This document shows positions 9,299-21,690 of a DNA stretch of 64,000 nucleotides, one piece after another. Position numbers and translations under genes: made by a program. Every line of letters starts with the position of its first letter. The first letter of the stretch is position 1. Source of the stretch: Eublepharis macularius (lineage: Eukaryota; Chordata; Lepidosauria; Squamata; Eublepharidae). The DNA is taken from NCBI RefSeq assembly GCF_028583425.1, contig NC_072799.1, forward strand, positions 91,188,217-91,252,216. The letters run 5' to 3'. The notes under the pieces were generated by a model that was given only the letters and a program-made list of their open reading frames with translations, did no database searches and was not told the DNA's origin.

Positions 9299-11529
9299 GT
9301 GAGAGAAAGTGCCGCTTTTGGGTCAACAGCAATAGAGATTTAGTCTCGCCTGTTCGTAGTTAATTCCCTTAGTAGGTTTATATACGTTTGGTATATGCAC
9401 AAAACCTGTTCTTTAAATATTGCAGTACTCAGAACAAGCAAAGTAAAGGAAGACGTCTTGAGGTTGGTGAAATGGTGAAACTAATCCAAAAAAACTTTTC
9501 CAAATAGGTTTATGTTTACCACTAAAACGGGGGGGGGGGGAGTATTTTCCTGCCTTCTATATAACCCTAGAACTATAACTATTTGTTTTTATGAATTACG
9601 TCTTTGTCTTTTACATTGTGCCTGCTCACTCAGTGAATAAAAAATAGGCACTTCCAAAGTCTAGTAGTAAACCAAAACACTGGCAGCAATGGGGTATTTT
9701 TCATTTGGATTTCTGTATTGGGCAGGGGATGGTGGGGGGAGTATTTTTGGCCAACATAATAAAAACTTGAGACACTTAATCTTTAATCCTCTAGGTGGGG
9801 ATAGTATACAGTTCCACATTCTTGTAAAATAAAAAAATAACCTGATTTATTCATCAACTTTTTAATGTTGCTTGTAGAACGGTGTTTCTAAAATGACAGC
9901 ATCACAGAAAGTAACTTAAGATGCATCACTGGATTGTGTTAGCTGGTCTCCATCTTTCTGCATCCAATTAATGGTGATTTGTAGCATCATTTCACCTGTA
10001 GCCTGGTAGTTTGGGTCCCCTGGCCAATGTTTCTGTATCTTCTTTTCCTCAAAATGACCTGAGTCCCAAGGCTTACAATGTGAAAAAGCGAAGCAACTGA
10101 ATATTTGGGCCAAGCAGCTGGCTACGTGTTGCAGAGTGACCAGAGCTAAATTCTTTAAAATGTGTTCAGTTTTATCTAACCCTTGTGAATGCTGCAGTAG
10201 TAGGTGAATCGCTGTGGGCCTGGTCCACTATTCTTACTTAAGTGAGTAACAGTGTGGTCCTAAGAATGCTTTACTGGTGACGGATTCTGAGTAGACCTGC
10301 TTATTTTTGCTCTCCTAAGCGAATTTACTGAGGTCAGGTTTTCCCCCGGTTGTTTTTACTTAGAGGAAAGCGCTTTAGGATTGCGGTCACTCTTTCTTTT
10401 AGCATAATTTTCATGATGAGGCTGAAAATGATAGGATGGTCAATGTTGGGGTTTGACTACCATTTTTGGCTACAAACGTTGGTTTTTCTTTCATACTTGC
10501 TTAAATATCTGGTGTTGTGTATCATGCAAGTATGGAAAAATAGTATTTAAACCCGGAATGACAGGCCACCTCTGATTATAGATTGTGGGAGACACGTCTT
10601 CAGATCCACAGACTGCAATAATTTACATTTAAATGTTTTGTCCGTACTGTCAAGTAGCCGGACAGAAGGAACGTTCTGGTTTTCTTAATTGTTTGATCCT
10701 TTTTTCCTCACTGTTTAAAAATATTATCTCACACAATGATTTCTTTTTGTTTAGTTCAAACCATGACCACATTATAGTAATTAACCTCATGGAAGAGCAG
10801 CATTTATTATTCATTCTGAATGCAGATCAAAAATATATCTGCAGATGGTTTGAGAAAATTGACATTAATAGTATATGCTTTTGTTATTATAATACTGTTT
10901 GTATAAAAATTGTTTACTGTCATATGCATTGCATGCATTTCTGCACAAAATTTGGTTGCACATGCTAAGTAAGATGAGAAAGGTACGTGCAGTAGAATTA
11001 ATTCCCCAAAAGAAATACTTGAAGGCCTAGGTAGGATTTCTCTAGCTAGGTGTAATAGCTATCCAGCAATTCAGCTTTAGCTGGGCAGCAGAATATTTGG
11101 TGCTTTTAATAAAAAGGGTGGAGGAAGAGAGTTGAGTAAAGTCATTTTTTCCCTCTCTGGTATCTTTTAAACTAAATTTTAGATGACTGTTTTAGTAAGT
11201 TTCTACCCTTGCCTATCTTTATATGATATTTCTTATTCTGGGAAATTGGTTGAAATAATTGTTTGCATTCCTGTGATTATTGCAAGATATTTAACAGGAA
11301 TTGTTATTATAAGACTGTAAAGCGATGAGTTTTTAAACAAATATTTAAGATTGGGAGTCTACTGCTTCTCTGTTTTACCCAACATGCTATTTGCAGATAT
11401 ATTGATCGTGATAAATTTCCCTCATGGCTTATAAGTCCCAATGTCTATGTAGAAGAAAGCTGCCCAAGATGGCAGCAATGAAAAATTTTACCTCCTGATA
11501 CTCATCTCTGTGCAAAAGTTAATTTCTAA

Positions 11530-11815
11530 AGCAGTAGTAGTAGTAGTAGTAGTAGAAGTAGTAGTAATAATAAAATTAATCGATTTATATACCGTCCTTC
11601 AGAACAACTTAATGCCCACTCAGAGCAGTTTACAAAGTATGTTATTATTATCCCCACAACAACAAACACCCTGTGAGGTGGGCTCCAGTTCTCTCCAGAG
11701 AACTATGACTGACCCAAGGTCACCCAGCTGGCTTCAAGTGGAAGAGTGGGGAATCAAACCTGGCTCTGCAGATTAGAGCCCTGCCGCTCTTAACCACTAC
11801 ACCAAACTGGGTCTA
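11530..11815 (-). mobile_element. MIR-type SINE with TAG-repeat tail
   Basis: On the minus strand the order is tRNA-like head (TTTGGTGTAGTGGTTAAGAG), core (CTGGGTGACCTTGGGTCAGTC), GGATAATAATA and a LINE-like tail (CGGTATATAAATCG). It ends in a (TAG/TAA)n tract at 11530-11570. Sister copies lie at 18703, 21882, 25172 and 53960. Confidence 0.75.
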
Positions 11816-12887
11816 ATGATGGCCTCCAGAATTGAACTATGTTGCAGAATTTCAGTATTTTGAACAGGGCTGCCTCTGCCAGTCCAGCTCCTGGTTACCC
11901 ATGTCTCCTCTTGATCACAATATACTATATGCTCACATATTTTAATTCTGCTTTATTATCTGACATTACTGCCACCAGTTGTGTAAATAGGTAAATTTAT
12001 TAGCCCATCCCATTTATACAAGATTATTATCTAAATGGCAGGTCACTGGGATAGGTGAGTCTGTAATTCATAAAATTAATGACGGGCAACTTACTCCTTG
12101 CTCTTGTTGCAATAGACTTGTTTTATTTGAGCTTTCAAAGAGAACTCTTGGAAAAACCCAGATTGTTGTTGGGAGTTATCCCAGAGAGGCACTGGAATGT
12201 CGGCAGCCCTGCCGAGCTCCTTGCCAACCCTTTCAGCTCACACTCCCTTTTCCAAACAAATGTACGGTTATGAAAAGGGGAGGGAAGTCATAGCAAAGAA
12301 AGCTGGCTAGTGATAGTAGAGGCTATCAAGGACGTGAAAGCTGCTGTCATGGTCGAGAACTGTAGTTTCTTGTACCTTCTAATCGAGTTGTTCATTGAAC
12401 CACTGGAAGCTATATGCTGCTTCCATGCATCCCTGTAGCAACGGATGAGTCTGCCAGTTAGATTTCCCTGCTGTTTATTCCCCCTGATCATAAGGGCAAA
12501 GAGCCCATTCTGAATTTTTATGAAGTTGTAGACTTCTTTTGATCACAGTATGCTATATTTTTATGAAGTTGTAGACTTCATTCATAATAGGTTTGGAAAG
12601 CAGAGGCAAACTGTTGAATTTGCTATTATGAGCTTTCTTCTTACAAACTTAGGCGAAAAACTGCAAAAACCAAATAAAACTCTGTTTTCCCTAGTTTGTT
12701 TTCAACATGTCAATGGCAGTCTCTGTAAGGTGGAGGAAATTGAACTGGGGCTGCTGCTACCTGTTTTTTTAAAAGCTATTTTTTAAGGACTTAAGAACTG
12801 AAGTTGAAGTCTTGTTTAGCAACGAATGATGAGAATCTCTTGGCTAGGCAGAAGTCCAGAGAGGAAAAAAGAAGAATGGGGAAAAAT

Positions 12888-13148
12888 CAGGGCTTTTTTT
12901 CAGGGGGAACGCGGGGGAACGGAGTTCCGGAACCTCTTGAAAATGGTCACATGGCTGGTGGCCCCACCCCCTGATCTCCAGACAGAGGGCAGTTTAGATT
13001 GACCTCCGCGCCGCCAAGTGGCGCGGAGGGCAATCTCAACTCCCCTCTGTCTGGAGATCAGGGGGCGGGGCCACCAGCCATGTGACCATTTTCTCTGAGG
13101 GCAACCCACTGAGTTCCACCCCCTCTTTCCCCAGAAAAAAAAGCCCTG
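12888..13148 (-). mobile_element. Palindromic hAT-type MITE, copy 3
   Basis: CAGGGCTTTTTTTC starts at 12888 and the complementary end is at 13148. The flanks GGAAAAAT (12880-12887) and GAAAAAAT (13149-13156) match at 7 of 8. It lies inside the GABRA2 intron, about 300 bp upstream of coding exon 2. Confidence 0.85.
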
Positions 13149-13442
13149 GAAAAAATAATATTGATGCTTAATGGTGAGGTTAAGTGGTAGGTCCCAGTCT
13201 GAAAAGCTGAACACAATTTATTCAGTAAAGGTGGTATCTTTAGTGCGTTAACAGTAGCATCCTAGGAAGGTCTACTCAGAATCCTACTTAAGTCTATTCG
13301 TTGGGGTTTATTCCCAAGGTGTTTTTAGGATTGCGCTGTAAATCTTCATTGAATACTCAGAGGCAAGAAATAGTATTATTTGCTTATTAAAAGCATGTAC
13401 AACACATTTATCTAATTTTTTTTTAAAACAATGTTTGTTTAG

Positions 13443-13555
13443 ATTAGTGTTGGCTGACCCCAGTGAAGACGAAGCAAAAAATATCACCATCTTTACAAGA
13501 ATTTTAGACAGACTTCTGGATGGTTATGATAATCGTCTAAGACCTGGATTAGGAG
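13443..13555 (+). CDS. GABRA2: GABRA2 second coding exon (N-terminus of mature subunit)
   Basis: This 113-bp exon runs from acceptor TTTGTTTAG (ending 13442) to donor GGAG|GTAATG (13556). It completes the signal peptide (LVLA) and encodes DPSEDEAKN, then [18 protein letters not shown] and LRPGLG. The stretch from ITIFTRIL to RPGLG is the first alpha helix of the extracellular domain and is nearly invariant in alpha-1, -2, -3 and -5 subunits. The preceding EDEAKN is specific to alpha-2. A NIT glycosylation sequon is present. The exon ends in phase 1 (G|), so the next exon should begin by completing an Asp or similar codon. That next exon was not found in the window, so this gene entry is partial. 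Confidence 0.92.
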
Positions 13556-15693
13556 GTAATGAATAAAATTTGATTATGTAAAGAAAGAAGACTCCAGAAT
13601 ATTTGAATGTCACATAGGTACAGACTGATAACTCTGCATGCCTTTCCTCAACTCTGTACAGGATTAGAGTCTAACATTTTGATCCTAGCTTCAAGAAAGT
13701 TGATTCATGCATCTAAAAATGCGAAATATCGTCCTATTCATGATAATGCGAACTTAGTTGTGTGGGGTTTTTTTTCTTCATGATGGTCATTATTTTGATT
13801 GGCTCTTTTGGAATGGGTTTAATAGTATGTCTGAGGCCAACAAAGCTGCATCATCCTATACAAATAGTGTGTTAGTGTGTTCACTGGAAGGGTCTGGTGT
13901 AGTTTCTTTCAATTCTGTCGGTTATAGCTTTATGATGAGTAGCCTACCACTGAGAGATTCTCAGTGACCTCAGTGGAAAGCGTTGGCATCCTTTACTGTA
14001 TAACTACCTTCTGTCAGGGCTAAAGGTAGCTCCTCTTTCATGAATTACCTTTACTGGACCATAGGTAGGTCTTGAAGATAAACCCGCACAAGCTTTTTAG
14101 ATGCATATCACTCAGGTCTTCCAAAATGACTTTTTTTCCTGCTTGTGCTAAACTTAGATTATTACTGTTTTGCAGTATCCTGCCTCATGGAAAAGAAATG
14201 GGCTGGAGTAGCCAAGCTGCTTGGTTGGGGAAGAGTAAATATTATTTTAGCTGCATCTTGTGGGATAGCCGTTCTTGCTCTGGAGAGTGGGATTGCCCAG
14301 AAACAAAGCAAATTCAATTTAAAACACACACAAAGAGACAAACCATCTAGCATGATATCATGGTTGGGAAAGTTAGTTTGCTGCTAGGTTCCTCTGGTTT
14401 TGTAGTTGCATTAAGGGCCATATAGTAAGGGCTACAGCAAAGAAGTGGTCGGCTGCTAAAGCATTTTAAATCACTGAATAACGAAGGGGGAAAAAATCAC
14501 AATGTGATTTGGGAGGACTTGTTGCCCGTGATGCCACAGTCTCTGTCCATGATTTTCATACCATCGCATTCCATGTAGCACTCCCAAGCAGAAGGGATTC
14601 AGTAAGCCAGGGGTGGTGAGAGAAGCCACAGAGTTGCGGTGCTAGCTAAGTTAAGGGATCCCCTGGAAAATATCTGACTATCTGGATCCCCTGTGCAGAT
14701 AAATAACAACCATGCATTTATCTGGAGGTGGAGATGATACAGAAATCACTTGTGGTACACTCCTTCACTTTTTAATTTATACCCGAAAAAGACAAAATAT
14801 GGATAATCTTCACTAAGAAAAACTCACCGTACTGGTAGATCCCAAATGCTTCTGACACGTGAAGGGAAGGAGTCGTGGAAGGCTGTTTGCTTTTGTGTAT
14901 CGGCTGATGGACATGGGCAGAATGGACTCTTGAAAAAACCAACAGATTTGGGGGCAGTGACTGAGACAAAGACCGATGGAGCCTAGACTGGCTTCTCTTT
15001 CTATGAAGACTATGTAATAATTTCCTAAGTGGCTTAGACTGGAGTAACTCTTCATAGGATTACACTGTACATCCAAGCAACTGGAAAAAAACTTTGTGTG
15101 TCTGTGTTATGTGTTCATGCTAGGAGTTTTTCATTTGGTTTGTTTCTCGAACCCAATTTGCAGGGAGGTTGGGGTGTTTCTTGATGACCTACGTAATTAG
15201 CTATGCAAATCATTGAATGGGAGTGTGTGAAGAGAGAGCTCCTTTGAAAAACACTTAATATGCCATTTATATTTTCACTTCTCATTAATCTGAGGAAATA
15301 ATTTTTCATTGAGCATCACCTCACTGCAAAAAAAAAAATTATGGAAAATGATAGAAAGTGTTGCTCCTTGTCAAGACCCCACAACTCCAAGGGGCGTTTT
15401 CTATGTTAACAGAGAACCAAGGGAAGTGGAAGGGGGTCTCCTCTTTTTCCCTGCTTTCCTGAAAGTTATCACCTGTCTGTAAGACTAGTTAATGGTTACT
15501 GATGTTTCGGCATAACAGATCTTTAGAAGACGCTTCGATTTCTCATTTTTTGAAATTTTATATATTGTTTAAAATGTTTTGAGGTAATGTAAAGTCAATA
15601 TAGTCGAGATACCATTTAGTATACTCAATGCATGAAAATATCTAATGCGGAATCAAAATGTTTCATGCATATACCCAAATAACAATAATTAAC
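13556..15693 (+). other. GABRA2: GABRA2 intron, no other feature recognised
   Basis: Unique-looking AT-rich intron DNA with only short chance ORFs. The segment GCTTAGACTGGAGTAACTC at about 15032 also occurs near 6788, so a small unclassified repeat is present in both places. Confidence 0.5.
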
Positions 15694-15949
15694 TAGGGGT
15701 GTGCACCAAAAGGAAAAAAAAATCTGGGAAATCCAGATCTGAGATTTGGGAATCCCGCCCCCCTCCCCCGGCAAAAAACCCCTTGAATTCTCAAAATTCA
15801 GGAAAGATTCTCTGATCCGTCTCAGACAGATCAGAGACTCTCTGATATATTTGGCCTTTATTCCTTATGAGGAAAACTATCGGGGGGCTACCCAGGGGAC
15901 TAGGGCTGGCACTTTTCAAGCAAACTCCACCAAATTTGAAAGCAAACTA

Positions 15950-15952
<3 letters not shown>

Positions 15953-15984
<32 letters not shown>

Positions 15985-16577
15985 TGTGCCGTCAAGTCGC
16001 CTCTGACCTGTGGCGACCCTATGAAGGAAAGACCTCCCTAACATTCTGTCATTGCTCAGATCCTACAAACTGGAGGACGTGGCTTCTTTTATTGAGTCAA
16101 GCCATCTCGTTTTGAGTCTTCCTCTTTTCCTACTGCCTTCCACTTTTCCTAGCATTATTTACTTTCCCAGAGAATCTTGCCTTCTCATGATGTGACCAAA
16201 GTATGATAGGCTTAGTTTTGTCATTTTAGCTTCTAGGGAGAATTCAGGCTTGATTTGATCTAGTACCCACTTACTTGTCTTTTTGGCTGTCCAAGATATC
16301 TGCAAAACTCTCCTCCAGCACTACATTTCTAATCCATTTTCTTCCTGTTGGCTTTCTTCATTGTCCAACTTTCACATCCATACATAGTAATGGGGAATAC
16401 CATAGTTTGGATTATCTTGGTTCTCAGAGAGACATCTTTATCTTTAAGAATCTTATCTAGCTTCCTCACAGCTGCTCTTCCACGTCTCAGTCTTCTTCTG
16501 ATTTCTTCATTGCAGTCTCCCTGTTGGTTGATGACTGAAAGCAAACGATTCTTGAATGTCCTATAAATACCACCCAA
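15953..16577 (-). mobile_element. BovB/RTE LINE 3' fragment
   Basis: A (GT)15 tract is followed by ATGTGCCGTCAAGTCGCC, the complement of the BovB/Sauria 3' tail. The minus strand then encodes reverse-transcriptase C-terminal sequence: NRLLSVINQQGDC, LRTKIIQTMVFPITMYGCES and WTMKKANRKKMD. This matches the MVFPxxMYGCESWT block of BovB. It is frame-damaged and 5'-truncated. Confidence 0.8.
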
Positions 16578-16883
16578 GGTTCAGGAATATTGGAACCTGG
16601 AGTCCGATTCTATGGGCCCCTGATCAAGGTGCCCCTAGCTACTCTATTTTTGCTTCTGGGGAAAAAGTCAAAGCGAAATCTCACTGCAGAAACACACTTG
16701 GGCAAGGTTGCCACAGCTAAGGCACACTCCCAAAATCAAGCTCCACACACAGAAAGCCAACAGAACCAAACTGAATCAAGGGATTGGACCCCTCCCCCCA
16801 GAACCAAGGTGAAGCAAGGAGACTAACGTCAAACCAGAGAAGCAAATCCATTTCACCCAAATCAAACTGAAGCAAGGCACATT

Positions 16884-17046
16884 TTGACACTGAGAGATCT
16901 GTGTCTTTTGGTGCTACACCTCTGAAGATGCCAGTCACCGCTGCTGGCGAAACGCCAGGAACTACAATGCCAAGACCACGCCGATACAGCGTGGAAAATC
17001 CACAACAACCATAGTTCTCCATCCTTGAAAGCCTTTGACAATATAT
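16884..17046 (+). mobile_element. Retroposon, ribozyme-bearing family A, copy 1
   Basis: A perfect 16-bp duplication TGAAGCAAGGCACATT lies at 16868-16883 and 17047-17062. The insert runs TTGACACTGAGAGATC, TTTTGGTGCTACACCTCTGA, GGAACTACAATGCCAAGACC, to CCTTTGACAATATAT. The second copy is at 46840-47140. A Penelope-like origin is inferred from the ribozyme core and from memory of similar squamate repeats. Confidence 0.7.
16919..16959 (+). ncRNA. Decayed hammerhead-like core (family A)
   Basis: CCT, CTGAAGA (16922-16928), an extra T, helix II GCCAGT/GCTGGC, GAAA, C, then GCC where GTC is expected, then AGG. The invariant U before the cleavage base has become C. One helix II pair is now T-G. It would not be expected to cleave. 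Confidence 0.45.
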
Positions 17047-17818
17047 TGAAGCAAGGCACATTGTTGCAACGTAGCCGAATGGAAGCAGTGTCATTAATGG
17101 CAGTCAAGCAGAACCCCGAGCCAGTGGGGAACACCGCAGAACAGAACCAAGCAAGTATCCAGCTGCTAGCACGAGGCAACAGCGAGCAAGCTCAGTTGCT
17201 GTAGAAGATGGATCCTGCTTGACCTTATGCTGAAACTGAGAGTGAGGGGTTATTTTGGGAAACCCAAGTTCTCCTCTCTCTCCGCAGCCACTCTCACAGG
17301 GTCAGAGGAACCTTGAGCTGCAGGCTATGGCAGCCCTTCATCATCTCCCCAAGAGCCACATGAGGGTAGCCTGCTGCTCTACAGAGTGCTTGAGAATGGC
17401 ATTGTCGTGTTTGACTGTGCCCATTAAATCAAGCCAATATTAGATGCTTAATTGCCTGGTATAATTCCATTTCCTGTTGCCAGTGTTCTAGTGGGTTCTC
17501 ACACGTTCCCAGGTGGCTGTTGTCTGTTTACCACTTTGAACCTTTCTTCCGGACTGTGATGTGTCTTCTCTCTTCGTGGTGTGATAGCACAAATATGCAC
17601 AACGTTCTCACACAGAAAAGAACAACAATGAATTGTTGGGCATTGGGAGGGGGAAGGAAAGTCAGGTAGAAAAGGGATGTGTTTTTCCCATGTTGCCATT
17701 CTTGTCAAATTTCTACTAGCACTACTTAGCTGCTTACTCCTAAGTAGACCTTTGGACCTGAATATGGAAAAGAGCTGATTTCTGAATAAAAGTCATTTAA
17801 CCAAGGACCTGTGTCTTG

Positions 17819-18645
17819 CTACAATGAACCAGGGATCTGTCTGCTGTATTCTGTCATCCAGAGCCTGACAGGCATGGGTGGAGTGACATCATCATGAGTG
17901 ATGATGTCACTGACCAGGTGACGCTGCTGCATGCCTGTCCTGGCCTGCAGTTGGTGAGTTGCTTTGACGCTGAGCAAGAAGTGACACACGAGGCACTGGC
18001 ACTTCTGGAGGAGACACTGGAACTCACTGCTCATGGGATCCTCTGCAGGTTCCTCAGAAGAACTCAGACCCAGTGCATACTTCACTCTGAGGTGAAGTTT
18101 GTGGGCCATGTCGTAAATGCTCTTGAGGCCTGCTTGTGCTGCTGCCGCCTTCATTGTATATGCTGCCACCTGTCACCATGTATCCCTTGGTGATGCCTCT
18201 GTCTACTCAGTCCGATAAGTGTATCTCGATGGTGGCAGCGATGTTGCCTGCGATGTGTATCTCGTCGAGAACCTCGGTGTGGGGCAAAGCCTTGCCGTGA
18301 AGTGCACACTTCTCCCAGCAGCGCAAGAGAACTGTTCCTGTACATAATCCTTGGCAGCCCTGTAAAGGGAGTGCAGCATGTTCCTGCTCAACGTGGTACA
18401 AGCAGGGGGCATATTTCAAGGACGGACTTCTTGGAGAAACCCATGAAAGCCAATGTCTTTAATCTTGGATGGTGTCCATTTACAGAAATAATCTTGGTGA
18501 TGCACCAAGGGACGTTCTTTGATGCTCTCTGGATCCCCCCTTCTTGGCCACCAACGCCAAACATTTTCATCAGAGATGCTTGACATTCCTTCCCTATGCA
18601 AGACCTGAGGGGAGAGCGCCAGAAGTGTTTATGGAACAACCTCCT
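17819..18645 (-). pseudogene. hAT transposase remnant, central part
   Basis: Minus-strand frames broken by frameshifts and stops. The best stretch (18169-17819) has MKAAAAQAGLKSIYDMAHKL, then HLRVKYALGL, LLQKCQCLVCHFLLSVKATH and QLQARTGMQQRHL. This matches the hAT/ZBED pattern of AHxLxLVVKDAL, CRxIVxHFxxSxxA and a following DVxTRWNST-like block, here damaged. Upstream frames resemble LYRAAKDYVQEQF with SVHFT, the usual entry to the RNase H fold. It probably belongs to the minus-oriented hAT starting at 15694. Confidence 0.65.
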
Positions 18646-18702
18646 TGCTGGCTTGCTGGCAGCTGTGCCATGGCAGTCTCTCGCTTCTTCAAGTGAATCC
18701 TG

Positions 18703-18932
18703 AGGTTAATAATAATAACAACATTCAGTTTATATACCGCCTTTCAGGACAACTGAATGCCACATTCAGAGCGGTTTACAAAGTATGTTACCCTGTGAGG
18801 TGAGTGGGGCTGAGAGAGCTCCGAGAAGCTGTGACTGACCTAAGGTCACCCAGCTGGCTTCAAGCAGGGGAGTGGGGAATCAAACCTGGCTCTCCAGATT
18901 AGAGTCCTGCCACTCTTAACCACTAGACTAAA
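18703..18932 (-). mobile_element. MIR-type SINE
   Basis: Complement of a tRNA-like head (GTGGTTAAGAGTGGCAGG), core (CAGCTGGGTGACCTTAGG) and tail (GGCGGTATATAAACTG), ending in AATAATAATAACAAC. Same family as 21882-22142. Confidence 0.75.
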
Positions 18933-20382
18933 AACAGAAGGGGTTCCCCCCCCTTGCCAGGCCTATTACATAGCTGAACCACAATCAATCAAAGCTAATA
19001 TCTCAAACCAATTAGAAATTTATAAAGATTTTTATAGATTTTTATGGTATGTAAACAGTGCAATAAAGTGCAAAGTGCTCAAAGTGCTCCTACAAATTTC
19101 TATGAACAGGAATTCCAAATCACATTACAAGAGTCTCACAATAAATATTTTAAAAACATCATTTCAATATACATTTCAATAAATATAACAAGAATAAATT
19201 CATAATGGCCACAAGAACGGCCATATACCATCACGGTATATGTCAGTAGGGGATGCACCCTTTTGAATATTGGAAACAGTCAAGGCTGAATTAAATAAAG
19301 GATCAAATCTTTGCCTTTGATAAAGCTGACACGCGAAATGAGTCACTTCTGCTGGCATCTTGTTGGGAGGGGCTCTTGGCATCGTGCCCCAAGCATTTCA
19401 TTTGTGATCCTACCTGAGAAGATAAGGAATAAGTTAGATTGTTACCTGAAGTTGGAATTTTGACGACTGGGTTCACACTTACCTTCTGCTATCGCAGTCT
19501 TTCGAAGAACAACTTGTTTTGGCAGACCTGCAACACAAAGATGAATGTTGATTGGTGTCAGTGACATTATTATTATTGCTGCCATTATGAATTTACTCTT
19601 GTTATATGTATTGAATATAGGATATAAAATAGGGCTATAGGGCTGGCTCCAGAGACCTGGCATTTGCAAAGAGAGGCTGGCAGGACTTGGCATTTGCAAA
19701 GGATCTACTGCCCCAACACTGCTGCTGTTCTTATTTTCATGGGGAAACTAGTTAGAAGGCTAGAGATAGTATAGAAGAATTTTTGGTTTATTCATTCTGT
19801 CTCTTTCAGGTTAAAGGGTTTTTTGAGAGTGCCTCGTCTAAGGCCCTCCAAAATCCTTTTGAATTCTTAGCAGACGAGCAATAGAAATTTAGTGGAAATA
19901 TAAGAAATTTAGCGGAAATATGTTCTAATGAATATTTACTATTTATTTTGAGTTCTGTGTCTAAGTAATGTGTTTAAGAGCATTGCATAAATTTATATTC
20001 CAGAAAATGGCTAGTAGAACACAAAGTTGACTTAGAGCTACCTTGAATTCTTCATTGCGCACAGAGATCCATGTAACTCAATACTTTCTCATCTTCGTAT
20101 CAATAGTTTTCAGAGAACCCTTGAATTCCTCTGAAGCTTCTCAGGAGCTTCTCAGTAAGAAAAGCCATAATGGTGTACAAGCATCTTTGAAAGACAAGTT
20201 ATCCTCCAATACTGATACTGCCAGCTGGATAGCTTTGGCCTATTTCAGTGTGTTATGGGGTACATCTCAGGTGTCAATGGGCAGCAGTTAAGTATAAAGA
20301 ATTTGGCCAGCACCTCCATTGAACAGAATATGAGGATTTTCAGGACTCTTAAGAATCCTTTGATATTTAAGGGTTCTCTGTA
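18933..20382. other. Intronic DNA, no gene recognised
   Basis: AT-rich sequence from 18990 to 19260 with ATAAATAT-type runs. At 19317-19343 TTGATAAAGCTGACACGCGAAATGAGTC resembles a badly decayed ribozyme core or retroposon end. No ORF with recognisable similarity. Confidence 0.4.
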
Positions 20383-20383
20383 G

Positions 20384-20424
<41 letters not shown>

Positions 20425-21690
20425 ATTTCAATTTATAAACCGCCCATCCTCAGGGGCTCTGGGCGGTGAACAAGTTAAAATCAATAAAAACAAGAAAACA
20501 ACAATTCTAAAATCAACATACAATAAACAACAATGAAATAAATTAACCAGGTGCAATGGTGGGGAGAACCCCCCCACCCCAAAGGTGGGAGGCTGACATG
20601 GCACCGCCCCCTTCAACCACCGAATGCCTGGTGGAAAAACTCTGTCTTACAGGCCTGGCGGAACAATAATATGTCCCGCTGGGCCCAGGTCTCCATTGAC
20701 AGAGTGTTCCACCAGTCTGGGACCGGGACTGAAAAGGCCCTGGCCCTGGTTGAAGCGAAGCAGGATTCCTTAGGGCCGGGGACCACCAGTAAACATATAT
20801 CTGCTGATCAAAGCGGTCTCCGGGAAACATACAGGGAGAGACGGTCCCGAAGATATGCCGGTCCCAACCCACTCAGGGCTTTAAAGATAAGAACCAACAC
20901 CTTGAACCTGATTCATAATTAAACCGGAAGCCAGTGCAGCTGGTGCAGGACAGGTTGATATGTGACTGGTAGGATATACCAGTCAGGACCCGCGCTGTCG
21001 CATTCTGGACCAGTTGTAGTTTCCAGATCAGGCCCAGGGGGAGCCCAGCGTAGAGTGAGTTATAGTAATCTAGCCTGGAGGTGACCGTTGCATGGGTCAC
21101 TGTAGCCAGGTCCTGGGGCATCAGGTAGGGGGCAAGTTGCCTGATCTGACAGAGATGGAAAAATGCAGACCTGGGCCTCCATCGACAGTGAGGCATCCAG
21201 GAGCACACCCAGACTCTTCACCACTGGCAGAGTTGCCAGTGGTGTCCCATCCAGGGCAGGGAGCTGGATCCCAACATCTGGCAGCCCCCGTCCCAGCTGC
21301 CGGACCTCCGTCTTCACCGGATTCAGTTTCAGCCTGCTCTGTTTCAAGCATGCCGTCACAGCCTCCAGAGCTCTGGCCAGATTGTTTGGGGCCGTGTCTG
21401 GCTGGCCGTCCATCAACAGAAAAAGCTGGGCATCATTTGCATATTGATGACAGCCCAGCCCAAACCTCCACACCAACTGGGCGAGGGGGCGCATGTAGAT
21501 GTTAAATAACATCGAGGAGAGTATCGCCCCTTGCGGAACCCCGCACACCAAAGGGTGACAGGGTGATAGATCTCCCCCGAGCGCCACCCTCTGTCCCAGA
21601 CCCTGGAGAAAGGAGACCAGCCACTGTAAGGCTGTCCCCCTAGTCCCCATGTCGGCGATTGCATTATGTGCATTATGTACCTTAATAGAC
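20383..21690 (-). mobile_element. CR1/L2-group LINE, 5'-truncated, copy 1
   Basis: An (ATT)n tail at 20383-20423 marks the 3' end. On the minus strand a decayed ORF2 shows the reverse-transcriptase blocks GVPQGAILSSMLFNIYM, YANDAQLFLLMDG (YADD changed to YAND), RLKLNPVKTEV and SLGVLLDASLS. Frameshifts break the C-terminus. It closely matches the copy at 36998-38028. The pattern with HITPVL..LHWLPV in the sister copy fits the CR1/L2/Rex group. The exact clade is not resolved. Confidence 0.8.

Larger units (their letters stand above)
9299..13442 (+). other. GABRA2: GABRA2 intron between coding exons 1 and 2
   Basis: A 4.1-kb intron with a phase-2 junction (AG|A). It contains a G10 run near 9530, a MIR SINE at 11530-11815 and MITE copy 3 at 12888-13148. 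A local duplication of TTTTTATGAAGTTGTAGACTTC lies at about 12517 and 12556. The remainder looks unique and noncoding. Confidence 0.75.
15694..17300 (-). mobile_element. hAT-type element relic, composite
   Basis: It starts with the TAGGGGTGTGCACC terminus at 15694. A BovB fragment interrupts it at 15953-16577. It resumes with a segment (16578-16883, 17063-17260) that is the reverse complement of 24840-25150 inside the hAT at 21753-26022. A ribozyme-bearing retroposon is inserted at 16884-17046. Decayed transposase on the minus strand follows (17819-18645). The order, 3' terminus then 3' flank then transposase, fits one minus-oriented hAT. Its other terminus was not found. Confidence 0.55.

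Noticed and set aside
19317..19343. A third hammerhead-like word order (TTGATAAAG...GCGAAATGAGTC)
   Set aside because: The first box is not CTGANGA and helix II pairing is poor. It may be a decayed retroposon end but is not supportable.
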